A stretch of DNA of 64,000 bases, from contig AP026549.1 of the NCBI GenBank assembly GCA_026075535.2, positions 6,634,001 through 6,698,000 on the forward strand, read 5' to 3'. The notes under the pieces are model-generated. The model did no database searches, was not told the DNA's origin, and worked only from the letters and a program-made list of their open reading frames with translations. The translations under genes were made by a program, and so were the position numbers. Positions 42,119 through 52,968 of this stretch are shown here, piece by piece. How positions within the stretch are numbered: position 1 is the first letter of the stretch; the number at the start of each line of letters is the position of its first letter. This stretch comes from Tricholoma matsutake. Taxonomy: Eukaryota > Basidiomycota > Agaricomycetes > Agaricales > Tricholomataceae.

Positions 42119-42520
42119 TGTTAGGAAACCACCCCATTACCTAATAAAATTTCATTTTTATTTTATTATGTCAAATTACGCTACATGACGCCAAATTACG
42201 CTATACTTTGATAGCGTGAGAATTTTATTTCACACACATCAAAATGTACGTGCATGTACGAGTGCATTGGTAACAACAATGTACAATATATGTAACATAG
42301 TATATAAACCCTAAATATATGCCTAGGGGACCCCAGTTGTGTTCTCTTAGGTATTCCACCTATGTTTTCAGTGTGAAAGGCCTATCTCAAAAAACTCACC
42401 TATTAATAACCCCTCGCATCAAAACCATCAATTCCCCCATCACGAGCGCGGATCCCGCCCCCTTCTTGTAGAGAGAACCTGCATGGTCTTAGCTAGCAGA
42501 TAGTGGGTGTCGCCCTAACA
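42119..42520 (+). repeat. G6 3' LTR
   Basis: Copy of 36246-36650, ending CGCCCTAACA. It retains more CpG (for example CACGAGCGCGGATCCCGCC against CATGAGCATGGATCCTGCC in the 5' copy). Followed by TSD GTGCT. Confidence 0.95.
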
Positions 42521-42525
42521 GTGCT

Positions 42526-43546
42526 GACATATGCATTGTCAGTGTTCACTCCTCTACACTGCTGCCCAAGTCACCATTGTGCTCTTTGACAAATGGTACT
42601 GTGAAAATGGCCTAATGCTACACCTTGTCTCCAACAGAGACACCCGCTTTACTGCCGAACTTTGGATTGCACTCCATAAGCTCACTGGAGTTAAATTGAA
42701 AATGTTGACATCCTACCACCCTGAAACTGATAGCAGCAGTGAATGGACAAACAAAACATGAAGCAAGCCATTCAGTACCATGTCAACAACAACCAGAAGG
42801 GATGGCTAGCCAAACTCCCTTGTGTACAGTTCACCATCATGAACACCATCAATGCATCCACCAGATTCTCTGGTTTCCAACTCAAAACCAGCTGATCTCC
42901 CCGCATCATCCATCCAATTGTGCCCCTCACCAAAAATGCCACTGCTGAGCAGATCACTGCACACAACATCATTACATGCATCCAGCTCAATGTTCAGGAA
43001 GCACAGGACAACCTCCTTGCTGCTAAAATCCACCAGGCATACCATGCCAATGAACACCAGGCACTGGAGGATGTCTATGAGGTTGGTGACCTAGTCATGC
43101 TCTCAACTGAAAATACTGAAAATCACCGCCACAACTACAAATGTAAAGGCAAAACACGAGTCACCAAATTCATGCTGTGACATGACAGGCCCTACACAGT
43201 CACACACACCTTCCCAGAATGCTCAGAATACACCCTCAAACTTCCCAACAACCCCAACACTTTCCCCAGCTTCCATGCACACCTACTAAAACAACACATC
43301 ACAAATGACCCACTCCTCTTTCCTGACCATGAGCCAGCCCAGCCATGGCCCATTGTCACTGAAGACAGCACTGAGGAGTTGTACATCAACAAAATTGTGG
43401 ATGCTCACCAATGTGGCAGGGGGGTACAATACCTTGTCCATTATGAAGGATATGGTAAGGAACATGATGAGTGGCACCATGGCTCAGAAATGGCCAACAC
43501 CGATGCCCTCAACTGGTGGGAAGATGAAAATGGGATGGAGGTCTGA
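42526..43546 (+). pseudogene. G5 integrase core, C-terminus and chromodomain
   Basis: After G6 the frames give TIVLFDKWYCENGLMLHLVS, NRDTRFTAELWIALHKLTGV (second Asp, as N-R-D), LTSYHPETDSSSEWTNKT (Glu), RFSGFQLKT, then DVYEVGDLVMLSTENTENHR, TFPECSEYTLKLPNNPNTFP and SFHAHLLKQHI. The chromodomain is ELYINKIVDAHQCGRGVQYL, VHYEGYGKEHDEWHHGSEMA, ending GMEV and a TGA at 43546. Several frameshifts are present. It completes the integrase begun at 35966-36240. Confidence 0.85.
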
Positions 43547-43577
43547 GACTCACACAATTTTTTCAAGTGGGGAGGAG

Positions 43578-44339
43578 TGTAAGTCTGGCCCCACAGACTT
43601 ACAATATTATCCACAACTTCACTCACCTATGCTGCCGACACAATCACCCCCACTGCTGACACAGCCACCAGCGATAGCACAGTGACCTATGGCACAGAAA
43701 CAACTCACCAACATCAGACATATCAACATCTGCATTATGGTGAATTACAGTTAACATATACATTCCAACATCCCACAGCTCCGGCACAGCCATGCACGTT
43801 GCCAACACAACCACCCCAACCAGCAACACAGCCACTGGTGATAGCATGGCCACCTATGGTGCAGAAATGACTCACACCAACATTAGACATACACATGTCT
43901 GCATTATGGTGAGTCATGATCAACACACTTTGCAATATCCCCTGGCACTGGCACATCCACCAGTGCCGGCAACATATCCACCTTCCCCATCACCGCACCG
44001 GTGCCAGCACAGCCACTGGTGACAATACCAGCAGCAGCACAGTGCCAATGCACATGCCCACAACAAACCTGCATCCATGTCACCTTCTGGAACACCCATC
44101 AGTGCTGACATTACACTGCTGATGCAAGCTTTCCTATTATGTGACCATGCCTGATGCGACCTTCCCAAATCACACTATGCTTGATGTGGCCTTCTTTTAT
44201 TACATGGTCAATCTTTTATATATTACCCATCTTTATTTTTCATAACCTGCATTCTTGCTTTCTTGCAACAAAGATAATTTGATCCTGTCTTTTAGTGAAC
44301 CTAAGTCTAGTGTAGGCTGCCAAACTTGGCATCCTTCCA
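43578..44339 (+). repeat. G5 3' LTR
   Basis: Starts TGTAAGTCTGGCC directly after the purine tract GTGGGGAGGAG and ends CATCCTTCCA, followed by TSD GTGTT. It is 45 bp shorter than the 5' copy, mainly by a missing piece in the region before the terminal 100 bp. Confidence 0.95.
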
Positions 44340-44344
44340 GTGTT

Positions 44345-44451
44345 GCAGAACCAATTTGCCTGAAGATGTTGGATGGTCTGGTGGATGCACCAAAAGTCAA
44401 AGTGTGCCTAGGGGAAGGAAGTATAGATGGGTGGATTGCTAATAAACCTGG
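44345..44451 (-). pseudogene. G2 gag fragment (N-terminal), between G5 and G7
   Basis: On the minus strand this 107-bp piece reads LLAIHPSILPSPRHTLTFGA then STRPSNIFRQIGSAT. After removal of G5 and one GTGTT it runs in frame into the gag at 25801 (PSISANLMSQPLETPQ). It is bounded on the right by the G7 LTR. This short link is the evidence that G5 and G7 both landed in the G2 copy. Confidence 0.7.
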
Positions 44452-44684
44452 TGTAGCCATGGCAGTAGTGCACATAGCAGAGTCCGTAGCAGAGCCATGC
44501 CAGAGTCCGGCATTCCCCTTAGTGGTCACGTGACCTCATAGATAGACACGCACATGTTGCAGATAGGAAACGAGGTTTTTGGGTGTCTGCATCCTTTCTG
44601 ACTCGCATCTAGTAGTAGATGCAAGCCCTGTCCGAACCGTCTCATCTAGTAGTAGATGAGACCCTGAGAGACCACATGCCTCCA
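44452..44684 (+). repeat. G7 5' LTR
   Basis: Starts TGTAGCCATGGCAG and ends CATGCCTCCA. It holds two hairpins built on CTAGTAGTAG: GCATCTA-GTAG-TAGATGC and GTCTCATCTA-GTAG-TAGATGAGAC. In the 3' copy the second reads GTCTCGTCTA-GTAG-TAGACGAGAC, still perfectly paired. Confidence 0.95.
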
Positions 44685-44686
44685 TC

Positions 44687-44711
44687 TGGTGACAACTGGG
44701 AATTCGAACTC
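44687..44711 (+). promoter_or_regulatory. G7 primer binding site, tRNA 3'-end complement
   Basis: Two bases after the LTR comes TGGTGACAACTGGG followed by AATTCGAACTC. Its complement ends in CCA and contains GTTCGAAT, the T-loop signature of a tRNA, so a tRNA 3' end would prime minus-strand DNA synthesis here. The tRNA identity is not determined. This is the only element in the window with such a site clearly visible. Confidence 0.75.
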
Positions 44712-44865
44712 GATGCATACAGCCAACCACTTTCATTTCCACAATTCGCTCCTTCTTGTCTCATTTATCTCATTTACCATCCTTTTCAGCTCAACGTTGC
44801 CCTCTGATTGCTCACCCACATTCGTTATTGTCTACATCCATAACACCCAATCGCATCCCTGCAAC

Positions 44866-46402
44866 ATGCACCCATCTATGCACCTCATGTTGTGCATCCT
44901 GCTCTGCCTTGTGGTGAGACTCACATCTGCAACACTGGTGAAACCTGTACAATGCGACCCTAAAGGCAGATTTCTGCCTGCCACTTCAATGACTGCATCA
45001 AGTGAAGCACCATCCCTAACCGCCTCTTACATATTCCCATTGTTACCTGACCTTGCAACCAGCCCAACTCCCACCTTTGAGTATATACTACCACCCGTAC
45101 CCCTGTCTACACCTCAGCTCTCTACAACCCCAACCCCACCCAACAACGATGACTTCATAGCTGGAAACGTCAAACTGTTCTGGGGCGACGATGAACATCC
45201 AGAGGAGAGCCCTCAGGACTTCCTAAAAGCAATGCAATGCTGGGGCCTCAACAAAACCAATGCCATGGACACACAGAAGCTGGAGAACTTTGGGCTCAAC
45301 CTGAAATCAAACGCCACAGCAGAACAATGGTTTGACAACCTACCTACCACTGACATCGACACCTGGGACCACCTCGTCAGTGCATTCAAGAGGAAGTGGC
45401 CAAGCAAAGCGCCCACTGTGAAGACCGTCGAGGAGAAGCAGGCAGCGCTAGAGCAAACCACGATCAGCAAAGAAGAGGTGGGGAAATGAAGTGATGATGA
45501 ATGGAGTAGAAGAACTCATGCATGTCATATGGGCTGACAAGATAGAGCATCTCGCAGCTGCAATCCCAGATGCCAACGGTTTGTTGGTCAACTCCATTTG
45601 CAGATCAATGCCAAAGGTTCTACAGAAGGTAATGGGATCAGGGCACACCACCTGGGCATCATTCTGCAGTGCTGTACATGCAGCTACAGTCACCCAGATT
45701 GCCGAGGCAAAAGAGGAAGAGAAGGAAGCACAGGAGTTATGAGAGCAGGTAAAGAAGTTACAGGAACTACGTGAGACATCACGAACACACTCCAACAGCT
45801 CACCCTCAATGCACCACCACCCCCCCCCCCCCATTCCCCGATTCCTAATGCTCCGAACACAACCACCCAGCACCCCGAACTATTCCCCCACACCAATGCT
45901 CAATGTGAACAACCAGCCCCCACGCACCACCTACCAAACACCAAACCAACCAACATACCGGCAGAACAGAACCCCTGCTGAGCGCATGAACAATGTCATG
46001 AGGCTTGCACTCCCCATCCACCCAAACACCCCAGCTGGCTGGCCTTTGTATGAGGCCCAGATCACGAAGTGGCACACCGAATACACCAGACAGCAAGTGA
46101 GCGAGACACATCTGTACCCACTCTCTCCCGGAACCACACCTGTTGCGTCAGGAGAGTGCTGGAGGTGTGGCTTGCCAGGACACATGGGCCCCAGCTGCGA
46201 CAGCTCCACACTGGTCCCAAGATTTGAAAGTCGCTGGAGATCCATCACTGCATCTATCAAATGCAGCTGCCCACCAAATGTAACAAGAAACGTCAACCTC
46301 ATCAATGAGATCAGTCCATGGGCATCAAGGGAAGAGTACGACCAGCAAGTGATTGCCGACTACTTAGCAAGTCAGGGAAAAGGACCGGGGTCATCAGCAT
46401 AG
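44866..46402 (+). pseudogene. G7 gag
   Basis: The frame runs from about ATG 44866. Capsid blocks are GNVKLFWGDDEHPEESPQDF, LKAMQCWGLNKTNAMDTQKL, WFDNLPTTDIDTWDHLVSAF and KAPTVKTVEEKQAALEQTTI, broken at 45489 by a one-base shift. It continues as GVEELMHVIWADKIEHLAAA, IPDANGLLVNSICRSMPKVL and a coiled coil (IAEAKEEEKEAQEL), then after a TGA a Pro/Thr/Asn-rich region with a C10 run at about 45822. The knuckle is CWRCGLPGHMGPSC (CX2CX4HX4C), ending at 46402. Codons upstream of 44866 are open too, so the start is uncertain. Confidence 0.85.
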
Positions 46403-47322
46403 AACAAGAGGTCCCACTGACGACCCAAGGAAACAAGCATGATAGCAGAGGAACAGTCCTTGGGTGTGAGAAGGCATCATCCAAGGACAATGAAATGCCG
46501 TTGAGTGCAAGGTTTACTGTAGAGAAGGAAGACAAACCCTCACTTACAGATGTGAATAGTAAACCAGACACCACCATGTACACCGCCCAAGCAGAATCTC
46601 ATATCGTTGATCTGTATTGCATGGAGAGCAACGACGATGAAACAAGAACCACACCATTCCAATACATGGTCAAATTACATGGACCATGAGGAGAAATTGT
46701 GAGGCTAAATAGCACATTTGACGATGGAGCAATGGTGAACGCCGTTGATCTCTGGACATTCCGAACTGTCAAGCACTGCCTTGAAATGCTGGGGAAGTCA
46801 AATCATATCATGCATATGGTGGATGGTAGGCTGGTACCATCTGCTGGAACATGGACAGGAAGTGTCACAGCAGCAGATGTCTCACATAGAGGTACCTTTG
46901 AAGTCTTTGATAGCAATGGGGCTTGGTCAGTGCTGTTTGGGAAACCCCTCCTGAAGAAGTTCAAAGCGGTGCATCATTATGACCTGGACATCATAAAGAT
47001 CCCCAAGGATGGCAACTGGGTCATGCTACAGAACCAGCACAAGTCAGAAGGAAGAACCCAGTCACTGTTTCCAGTGAACAGTAATTCCAGTAATAACCAG
47101 TGCATAACTCTGAGGGGGATCTCTGCGCATCCCTCCCGAGAACATGAGAGTCATGAAGAAACCAGAACCGAGCATCCAGAGGCACAGGACAGGCACATGC
47201 ACCAGAATCTTGCAACACCACAAACTCAACACCCACTCATGCAGGATGGAAACAAGAGACATACAAAAGTGGAACATGCCCAGTGGCGAGTAGCCAATGG
47301 CTTGCATGAAAGGAGGTCTTGA
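46403..47322 (+). pseudogene. G7 protease region (DDGA type)
   Basis: After a linker (DLYCMESNDDETRTTPFQYM, then TGA) the domain reads STFDDGAMVNAVDLWTFRTV, LVPSAGTWTGSVTAADVSHR and GTFEVFDSNGAWSVLFGKPL, then LKKFKAVHHYDLDIIKIPKD. The D-D-G-A active site and the LFGKPLL block are, from general knowledge, typical of one Agaricomycete lineage of gag-pol proteins. It would process the polyprotein. A TGA at 46687 splits the frame, and another ends it at 47322. Confidence 0.8.
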
Positions 47323-47550
47323 GCAGAATGCGCATCAGCAAAGCGCAAGAGATTAGGGAAATCACTACAGAAAGATAAACAATTAACTGCCCAGCTTTCA
47401 TCCTCCACTGAAATACCTCTTACTAATAATATACCCAACAGCCCAGACCCCAAACCAAGCAAAGGCAACATATGGAACATCAGCTCAGAAGAACATGACA
47501 TCAATACTGGCACAGAGCAAAAAATACTTTCTGGGGACCTAGACAAAGCG

Positions 47551-49555
47551 GTGTTCGCCTGGTCATCAGACCCATTTAAAGTTGAGCGTGTGAATGCAGT
47601 GCTCTCGGAACTAACTATAGGTGATGATTTAACTGAAAAACAACACATAAGCATCAATAACCTACTCCGCAAGTTTGCTGACTGCTTTGCACTATCCATG
47701 AGCGAGGTAATGGTAGTAGCAGGAGCCACACACAAACTACACATACCCAACAGCACAACATTTAAAAAGAAGGTAAATCAACATCCTCTCAGTGGCCCTC
47801 AAAAGGAATACTTCAATGATGTGCTTGACAAAATGCTAGAAGCAGGTATAATTGCCCCAATCAGCCACAGTGCAGTCAAGTGTTGCAGTGCAACTACCTT
47901 GGCAAAGAAAGCACATGAAGGCACAGGTCTAAACTTAGAAGAACTGCAACACCGGGTCAATGATGAATGCATCACTGCCGGAATACCTTCAGCCTTCAAA
48001 AACCTCCCACTGAGAAATTCTGAATGGCCAGACACTGTACCAGAAGAAACACAAACTAAGTGGTGAGTGTGCCAGGACTTTGCTGAACTGAACAAAGTAA
48101 CACAGGTACCACCTATGCCCCAAGGAGACATACGGGCCAAGCAACAGTGCCTGAGTGGCCACCAATGGGTAAATACATTTGACTTTGCAGCAGGATTCTA
48201 CGCTTGTGAAATCAGCCCAGAGGACCAACCATACATATGCTTCTATGTGGAAGGAAGGGGGTACTTCTGTTACAAGTGCATGCCCTTCGGATTAACAGGT
48301 GCACCCTCTACCTTTGCAGAATGACAGCTCAAGCACTTGGCGACCTTGTAGGTATACTTTTGAACTGTTCGTAGACGATGGTGGAATGGCTGGAGATGAT
48401 TTTGAAGAAACATTGGCCAACATTTGAACATTGCTAACCAGGGTAAGAGAAAAAGGGCTCTCTATATCAGCAGCCAAGTCAAAATTCTTCATGACTGAAG
48501 CCACCTTTGTGGGAGCAAGAGTGGGACCAACGGGTATAAAACCAGATTTGACAAAACTAACAGCCATCATGGACTGGAAACAGCCCACAGATCTACAGAA
48601 TCTAGCAGCATTTACAGGACTTACAGGTTATTTTAGATCGCTAATCAAAGGCTATGCAGCCTTGGCCCAACCCCTCACTGACCTAGCCAGAGGCCTTGAC
48701 CTTCCAAAGGGAAAGGGTAAAGCAGCATATCGATGCACCATGAAAGGACACTTGCTGGCAGGTCTATGGAAGGAAGAACATGAAAAAGCCTTCCTGGGAC
48801 TGAAAATTGCCTTAACCAATGAACCAGTTTTGAAAGGACCAAAATTTGATGGAACACCCTTCATCGTTACCACTGATGGTTGCAAATACAGTTTTGCAGG
48901 CATGCTGTCACAAAGACATACTACAGTCTTGCCAAATGGAAAGGACATCACACATATACATCCAGTCGCATTTGGCAGTAAACAAACATCTGAGACAGAA
49001 GAGAAGTACAAACCATATTTACTAGAATTTGCTGCACTGAAGTTCTCTTTAGACAAATTCTCTGACCTTATATGGGGCTACCCAGTGGAACTAGAAACAG
49101 ACTGTCAGGCACTCAGAGACCACCTGCTAAATGACAAACTCAACTCCACCCATGCTTGTTGGAGGGACAGCATGTTAGCCCACCAGATTGTGGATGTACG
49201 ACACCGACCTGGCTGCCTAAACCCTGTAGCGGATGGTATCAGCAGGAAATATGTGAACCTACCCAAGGAAGAAAACGATGGTCACACATGGACAGTAAGT
49301 GAAGATTGGGAAGCACGAACAGGCATTCAGAATGACATATTCCAAATTGAGTCACCACTCATTTATGATGCTCTCAAAACCTGGTTCGCTAATGAAAAAG
49401 TATTCCTAAATGTTATAGAGGCGCTGGCTGAACTAGATCATGGGAGGAGTATTAAGGAATGGAAGAAATCCAAGCACCGGGCAGAAGGGTATGTAATCCA
49501 AGACAGTAAGCTTTGGAGGATTGGCAACACCAAATCTACATGGGTGAAACCATGA
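47551..49555 (+). pseudogene. G7 reverse transcriptase and RNase H
   Basis: RT starts FAWSSDPFKVERVNAVLSEL, LLRKFADCFALSMSEVMVVA and THKLHIPNSTTFKKKVNQHP. It then reads (after a TGA) CQDFAELNKVTQVPPMPQGD, WVNTFDFAAGFYACEISPED (catalytic Asp), MPFGLTGAPSTFAE, and after a shift LFELFVDDGGMAGDDFEETL with the FVDD active site. From 48431 an open frame of 374 codons holds TGIKPDLTKLTAIMDWKQPT, FTGLTGYFRSLIKGYAALAQ and RNase H (FIVTTDGCKYSFAGMLSQRH, ELETDCQALRDHLLNDK, VDVRHRPGCLNPVADGISRK). The linker CRDLKGA-like insert between palm motifs is longer than in the other elements. Confidence 0.9.
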
Positions 49556-50825
49556 GTAGAATGTGTACCACAATCAGAGGCAGTTACACTAGCATGGGAG
49601 GTACACCAGAGCCAAGGACATTTCCAAGATTGCACTAATGGACAAGATAGCCAGCCCACATCTAGACCAATCCATTACCAAGGCGATCATGGATTGTGGT
49701 AAGTGCAAAGGACATGGCCCAAAACACTTACATTCACTATTAGAGCCCATAACATGGCGACACCCATTTGAACTGCTTGTGGGAGACACACTGTCAATGC
49801 CAAAAGGAAAAGGGGGTTTCACAAAAATTGCATTATATGCAGACATCTACTCACAACATGTTTGGGCAGATAAACTCAAGACAGCTGCAACAGCTGCAAC
49901 CACATGCAGAACATTCAACAACATTTGTACCATGTTCACAGCACCTGAAGCCCTCATGGTTGATGGAGGACCCAAGTTTGACAACAATGCTGTTCATGAA
50001 GCATGCGCCACATGTAAGGTTGAGTTGCGGATCATCCCAGGATATTCCCCCTGGATCAACGGCCTCATAGAAGGGATGAACGCAAAATTGTTGGGGAGAT
50101 TGAAGAGGCTATGCTCACCTGATCTAGGGGAAGACGAATGCAATGCAAATGACCTACCAGCTTCATGGCCTGACCACCTTGAGGAAGCCATTGAATCCCT
50201 TAATAATTGCATACTGCCAAATCTCAAATTCTCACCAAATGAACTTCTTCTAGGCATTGTGATCAACACAAAGCACACTCCAGTGGACTGAGCAGAACAG
50301 GAAGTGTCAACTGGTGAAGTGGGGGTCCAGATGGCATACATGGAACAGCAGTGATTAGATGGGTATGAGCACATATTATCTCATGCCCATAAATGGAAGC
50401 TGGTGTTTGACAGGAGACTATTAGCCCAAGCTCCAAGAGAGGTCATATTCAAAGCAGGACAACTTGTACAGGTATACAGGAGTGACCTGGACTTCACATT
50501 TAAGGTAGAAAGGAAGATGGAGCCTAGGTGGTCAGCACCATGCTGAGTAACAAGCAGGGACTGCAATTCTTACAAGTTGGAGACTCTCAAAGGATTACCT
50601 ATTGGCAACAGGTTCTCCTCCAGGTGACTACAAAGGTTCATTCCACATAGCAGCACAGCGCTACACAAACTACAAGCAGAGATTGAAAAGCTGCAGAGTA
50701 AGCAGGAAGCCAAAGAAGACATTGTGCAAGGGGTAGAAGGAAGACAGGTGATCGATGATGATAACAATACAGATTGGGAGGATATAGAGCATGGAGCAGA
50801 GCAGGAACCATCAACTCTGAGCTGA
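49556..50825 (+). pseudogene. G7 integrase
   Basis: From 49638 an open frame of 217 codons gives IMDCGKCKGHGPKHLHSLLE (second half of the zinc site) and RHPFELLVGDTLSMPKGKGG (first catalytic Asp). EALMVDGGPKFDNNAVHEAC (second Asp) and GYSPWINGLIEGMNAKLLGR (Glu, D-D-35-E spacing) follow. After a TGA at 50289 come KWKLVFDRRLLAQAPREVIF and KAGQLVQVYRSDLDFTFKVE, the C-terminal domain, then a Glu/Lys-rich coiled coil (LHKLQAEIEKLQSKQEAKED) and an acidic end. The wording of the core differs from the other elements, in agreement with its DDGA protease lineage. Confidence 0.85.
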
Positions 50826-50877
50826 GTTCAGCAATGGCCCTGGCTGCTGACTAACACCGATTATTTTAAACCCGACT

Positions 50878-50891
50878 CCCTATATATTAGA
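50878..50891 (+). promoter_or_regulatory. TATA-like box before the G7 membrane ORF
   Basis: CCCTATATATTAGAGG lies about 50 bp upstream of the ATG at 50938, after the integrase frame has ended. The context (TATA box, then a C-rich start region CAACCACCTTGCTCAACCC) looks like a core promoter. It is inferred from sequence only. Confidence 0.45.
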
Positions 50892-50937
50892 GGCCCTAGA
50901 TCGCTTCAACCACCTTGCTCAACCCACACTCAGTCTA

Positions 50938-51261
50938 ATGAATGCAAGAGCCTCAAACAATGGATGGTTTTCTGGATATACCCTATTCTTCATTGTCATG
51001 GTGTTCCTCAGCCCTTTCATCCTCACATCAAAACAACCACAACTGGACCCTGAATATGATGACATCGAACTGGGGGAGTTACCCAGTTTCGTCAACCCAG
51101 AGCTAGTTCAAGAATGACTTGCTATCCCAATACCACCCAACATCGACTTCCCGCCAGCTGCTCATTTATGGCCTTCACAAGATGCACACCCAGTAACCCT
51201 GACCGATCCAAGAGCCAACTACAATGATGGACAAGGTCCCAGAAGGTACCTGTGGCCCTAA
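50938..51261 (+). CDS. Small single-pass membrane protein ORF in env position of G7
   Basis: ATG 50938 opens MNARASNNGWFSGYTLFFIV and continues MVFLSPFILTSKQPQLDPEY. A hydrophobic segment of about 18 residues (YTLFFIVMVFLSPFILTS) near the N-terminus would anchor the protein. An acidic stretch (EYDDIELGELPSF) and a Pro-rich C-terminus ending RRYLWP follow, about 107 codons. One TGA replaces a probable Arg after NPELVQE. It lies between integrase and the 3' LTR in pol sense, like the unrelated-looking membrane ORF of G4, and has its own TATA-like box. No family is recognised; an env-like role is only a hypothesis. Confidence 0.55.
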
Positions 51262-51430
51262 ACACCATTTCTATGTTGGGCCTTTAGGGGGAGCGATTGT
51301 CATGGACATGCCTCCTGGGGTACATGGGCCAAGGTGAGGGTAAGGCATTGGTGCCTTGTACATACATATGCATCTCTTCATTCTCTGAGTTGAGATTGCA
51401 ATGAGGGCATTGCTATTTGGAGGAGGCACA

Positions 51431-51663
51431 TGTAGCCATGGCAGTAGCACACATAGCAGAGTCTGTAGCAGAGCCATGCCAGAGTCCGGCATTCCCCTTA
51501 GTGGTCACATGACCTCATAGATAGACATGCGCATGTTGCAGATAGGGAATGGGGTTTTTGCGTGTCTGCGTCCTTTCTGACTTGTGTCTAGTAGTAGATG
51601 CGAGCCCTGTCCGAACCGTCTCGTCTAGTAGTAGACGAGACCTTGAGAGACCACATGCCTCCA
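51431..51663 (+). repeat. G7 3' LTR
   Basis: Same length as the 5' copy (233 bp). Most differences are CG against TG or CA, with four or five others. Preceded by the purine-rich TTTGGAGGAGGCACA and followed by CTGG. Confidence 0.95.
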
Positions 51664-52968
51664 CTGGTACCGTGCCAGCATGGTGGGAGTTTCTTGTAGT
51701 TCATTGAGTCTGTGATTCAGTGGGAGTCATAGGAGGTTTTTTGAAGATAGAAGATGGGATGGATTTGATGAGAGAAGTGAGAGTTTGTAAATACTGTTAA
51801 GTACTGGGCTGGGGGGAGGAAGTCATCAGATTTCCAGTCATACCCAGACAGTAGAAGTTGATAAGGATTGATTGAGCAGGGGAGGAAACCAATGGGATTC
51901 TGGGGCAAGGTTTACTTGATGTGCCATACCAAGTGTAGGGACAGAAAGGACTTGGCTTCAACTTATAAGAAGTTGTGCCCTTCTCCTTGTCAAGTGTCCT
52001 AATTTCAAGACAAAGGTAAAGAGGAAGATCAGAGGTCTGGGGAATTCCTGGAGAGGATGAGCTAAAGTTTGAGATAAACTTAAGAGGATACTTGGAGCAT
52101 AATTGGGTTGGGATTAAGTGGGTGACTTGGTTGATTTACAAACTACTAATACAAGATGGAAGTAGCTAGCTTAAATACTAAAGGCCAGAGTCAATTGGAG
52201 TTTCTGAGGCTGTGATAATTGCAAAACAGCCTCTGAGGCAAATATCCTGAAACCATTTCATCAAATTGGAAATGAGAGAATTTCAACTCTAGGCAGTGCT
52301 GCTGATAGGAGGTGGGCTGTGATGCGGGAAGGGTGGCAGAAAATGATTGGAAATCTGGTTAAGAAAATCAGTCTTGACAACTAATGTCAACACAGGGCTG
52401 AAAACCCCTATTATTTTTCACAAAATATTTATGGTCAAGGTCATGCTCATGTTCAAAGTCATGTTGCTCAAAGTCATGGTCATACTCAAAGTCACTTCAA
52501 GTAATATTTACAGTTGTTTTCTAAGTTTTTGCCAACAGCAATCATGCAATCATGGTCATACATTGTTGTTGCATCAGTAAAGTCAGGGTTAGCTACACAG
52601 CACTACATAGTGCTCCATAGCATCATAGCATGGTTCTTTAATTCTGTAGAATTGCATAGCACCCTACCCTGTCTACATAGTCTCATACTTTCATTATATA
52701 GTGCTATGTAGTGCTTCATAGGGCTCTCTAGACTAGGTTCTATCAGTGAAAATCTATTATTAATCTTACAGTTATTTTATGTTCAATATGTTCAAGACAT
52801 TAGGAGTGAAACAAAAATCTATTCCACAATATTATATTACTACCTATTACGCTTGTATTGTTGACTCTGATAAGTTCATATCTGTCCATTTATGAAACTT
52901 ACATGATCAACCTGGCAAGTGAGGAGACAAGTACTGTGTTATTGGCTCCATTTCTTGCAGATGGCTAC
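51664..52968. other. Unassigned spacer, probably 5' region of G2
   Basis: No ORF of substance is seen. By nesting logic the first part should be the gag start, leader or LTR of G2 (minus strand), but I cannot delimit an LTR. From about 52437 to 52500 there is a short imperfect repeat of TCAAAGTCATG. From about 52600 to 52735 there are repeated CATAGTGCT/AGCACTA phrases with local palindromes. Confidence 0.35.

Larger units (their letters stand above)
36246..42520 (+). mobile_element. G6: complete Ty3/Gypsy chromovirus, TSD GTGCT
   Basis: LTRs of 405 and 402 bp (36246-36650 and 42119-42520) enclose gag, protease, RT, RNase H, integrase and chromodomain on the plus strand. GTGCT flanks it at 36241-36245 and 42521-42525. 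Excision rejoins the G5 integrase reading at LLGA-DICIV. The purine tract AAAAGGGGGGTAA precedes the 3' LTR. Stops are few and mainly TGA at expected Arg codons, so it is younger than G5. Confidence 0.95.
25807..44339 (+). mobile_element. G5: Ty3/Gypsy chromovirus with nested hAT-A and G6, TSD GTGTT
   Basis: LTRs at 25807-26613 and 43578-44339 are clear copies of each other, and GTGTT flanks the whole at 25802-25806 and 44340-44344. Removing the hAT (30112-35957) and G6 (36246-42520) with their target duplications leaves a roughly 6.4 kb element: gag, knuckle, protease, RT, RNase H, integrase, chromodomain. The purine tract TGGGGAGGAG abuts the 3' LTR. The reading frames contain many TGA codons and some shifts. 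Confidence 0.95.
44452..51663 (+). mobile_element. G7: Ty3/Gypsy retrotransposon with membrane ORF
   Basis: Two 233-bp LTRs (44452-44684 and 51431-51663) enclose gag, a DDGA-type protease, RT, RNase H, integrase and a small membrane-protein ORF on the plus strand. CTGG is found directly outside both LTRs (44448-44451 and 51664-51667), a 4-bp match that may be what remains of a 5-bp duplication. A tRNA-type primer site follows the 5' LTR and a purine-rich GGAGGAGGCACA precedes the 3' LTR. No chromodomain is seen. Stops are few. Confidence 0.9.

Noticed and set aside
44687..44711. A tRNA gene
   Set aside because: Only a 3'-end complement of about 25 bases is present, in the right place for a primer binding site; no cloverleaf can be formed.
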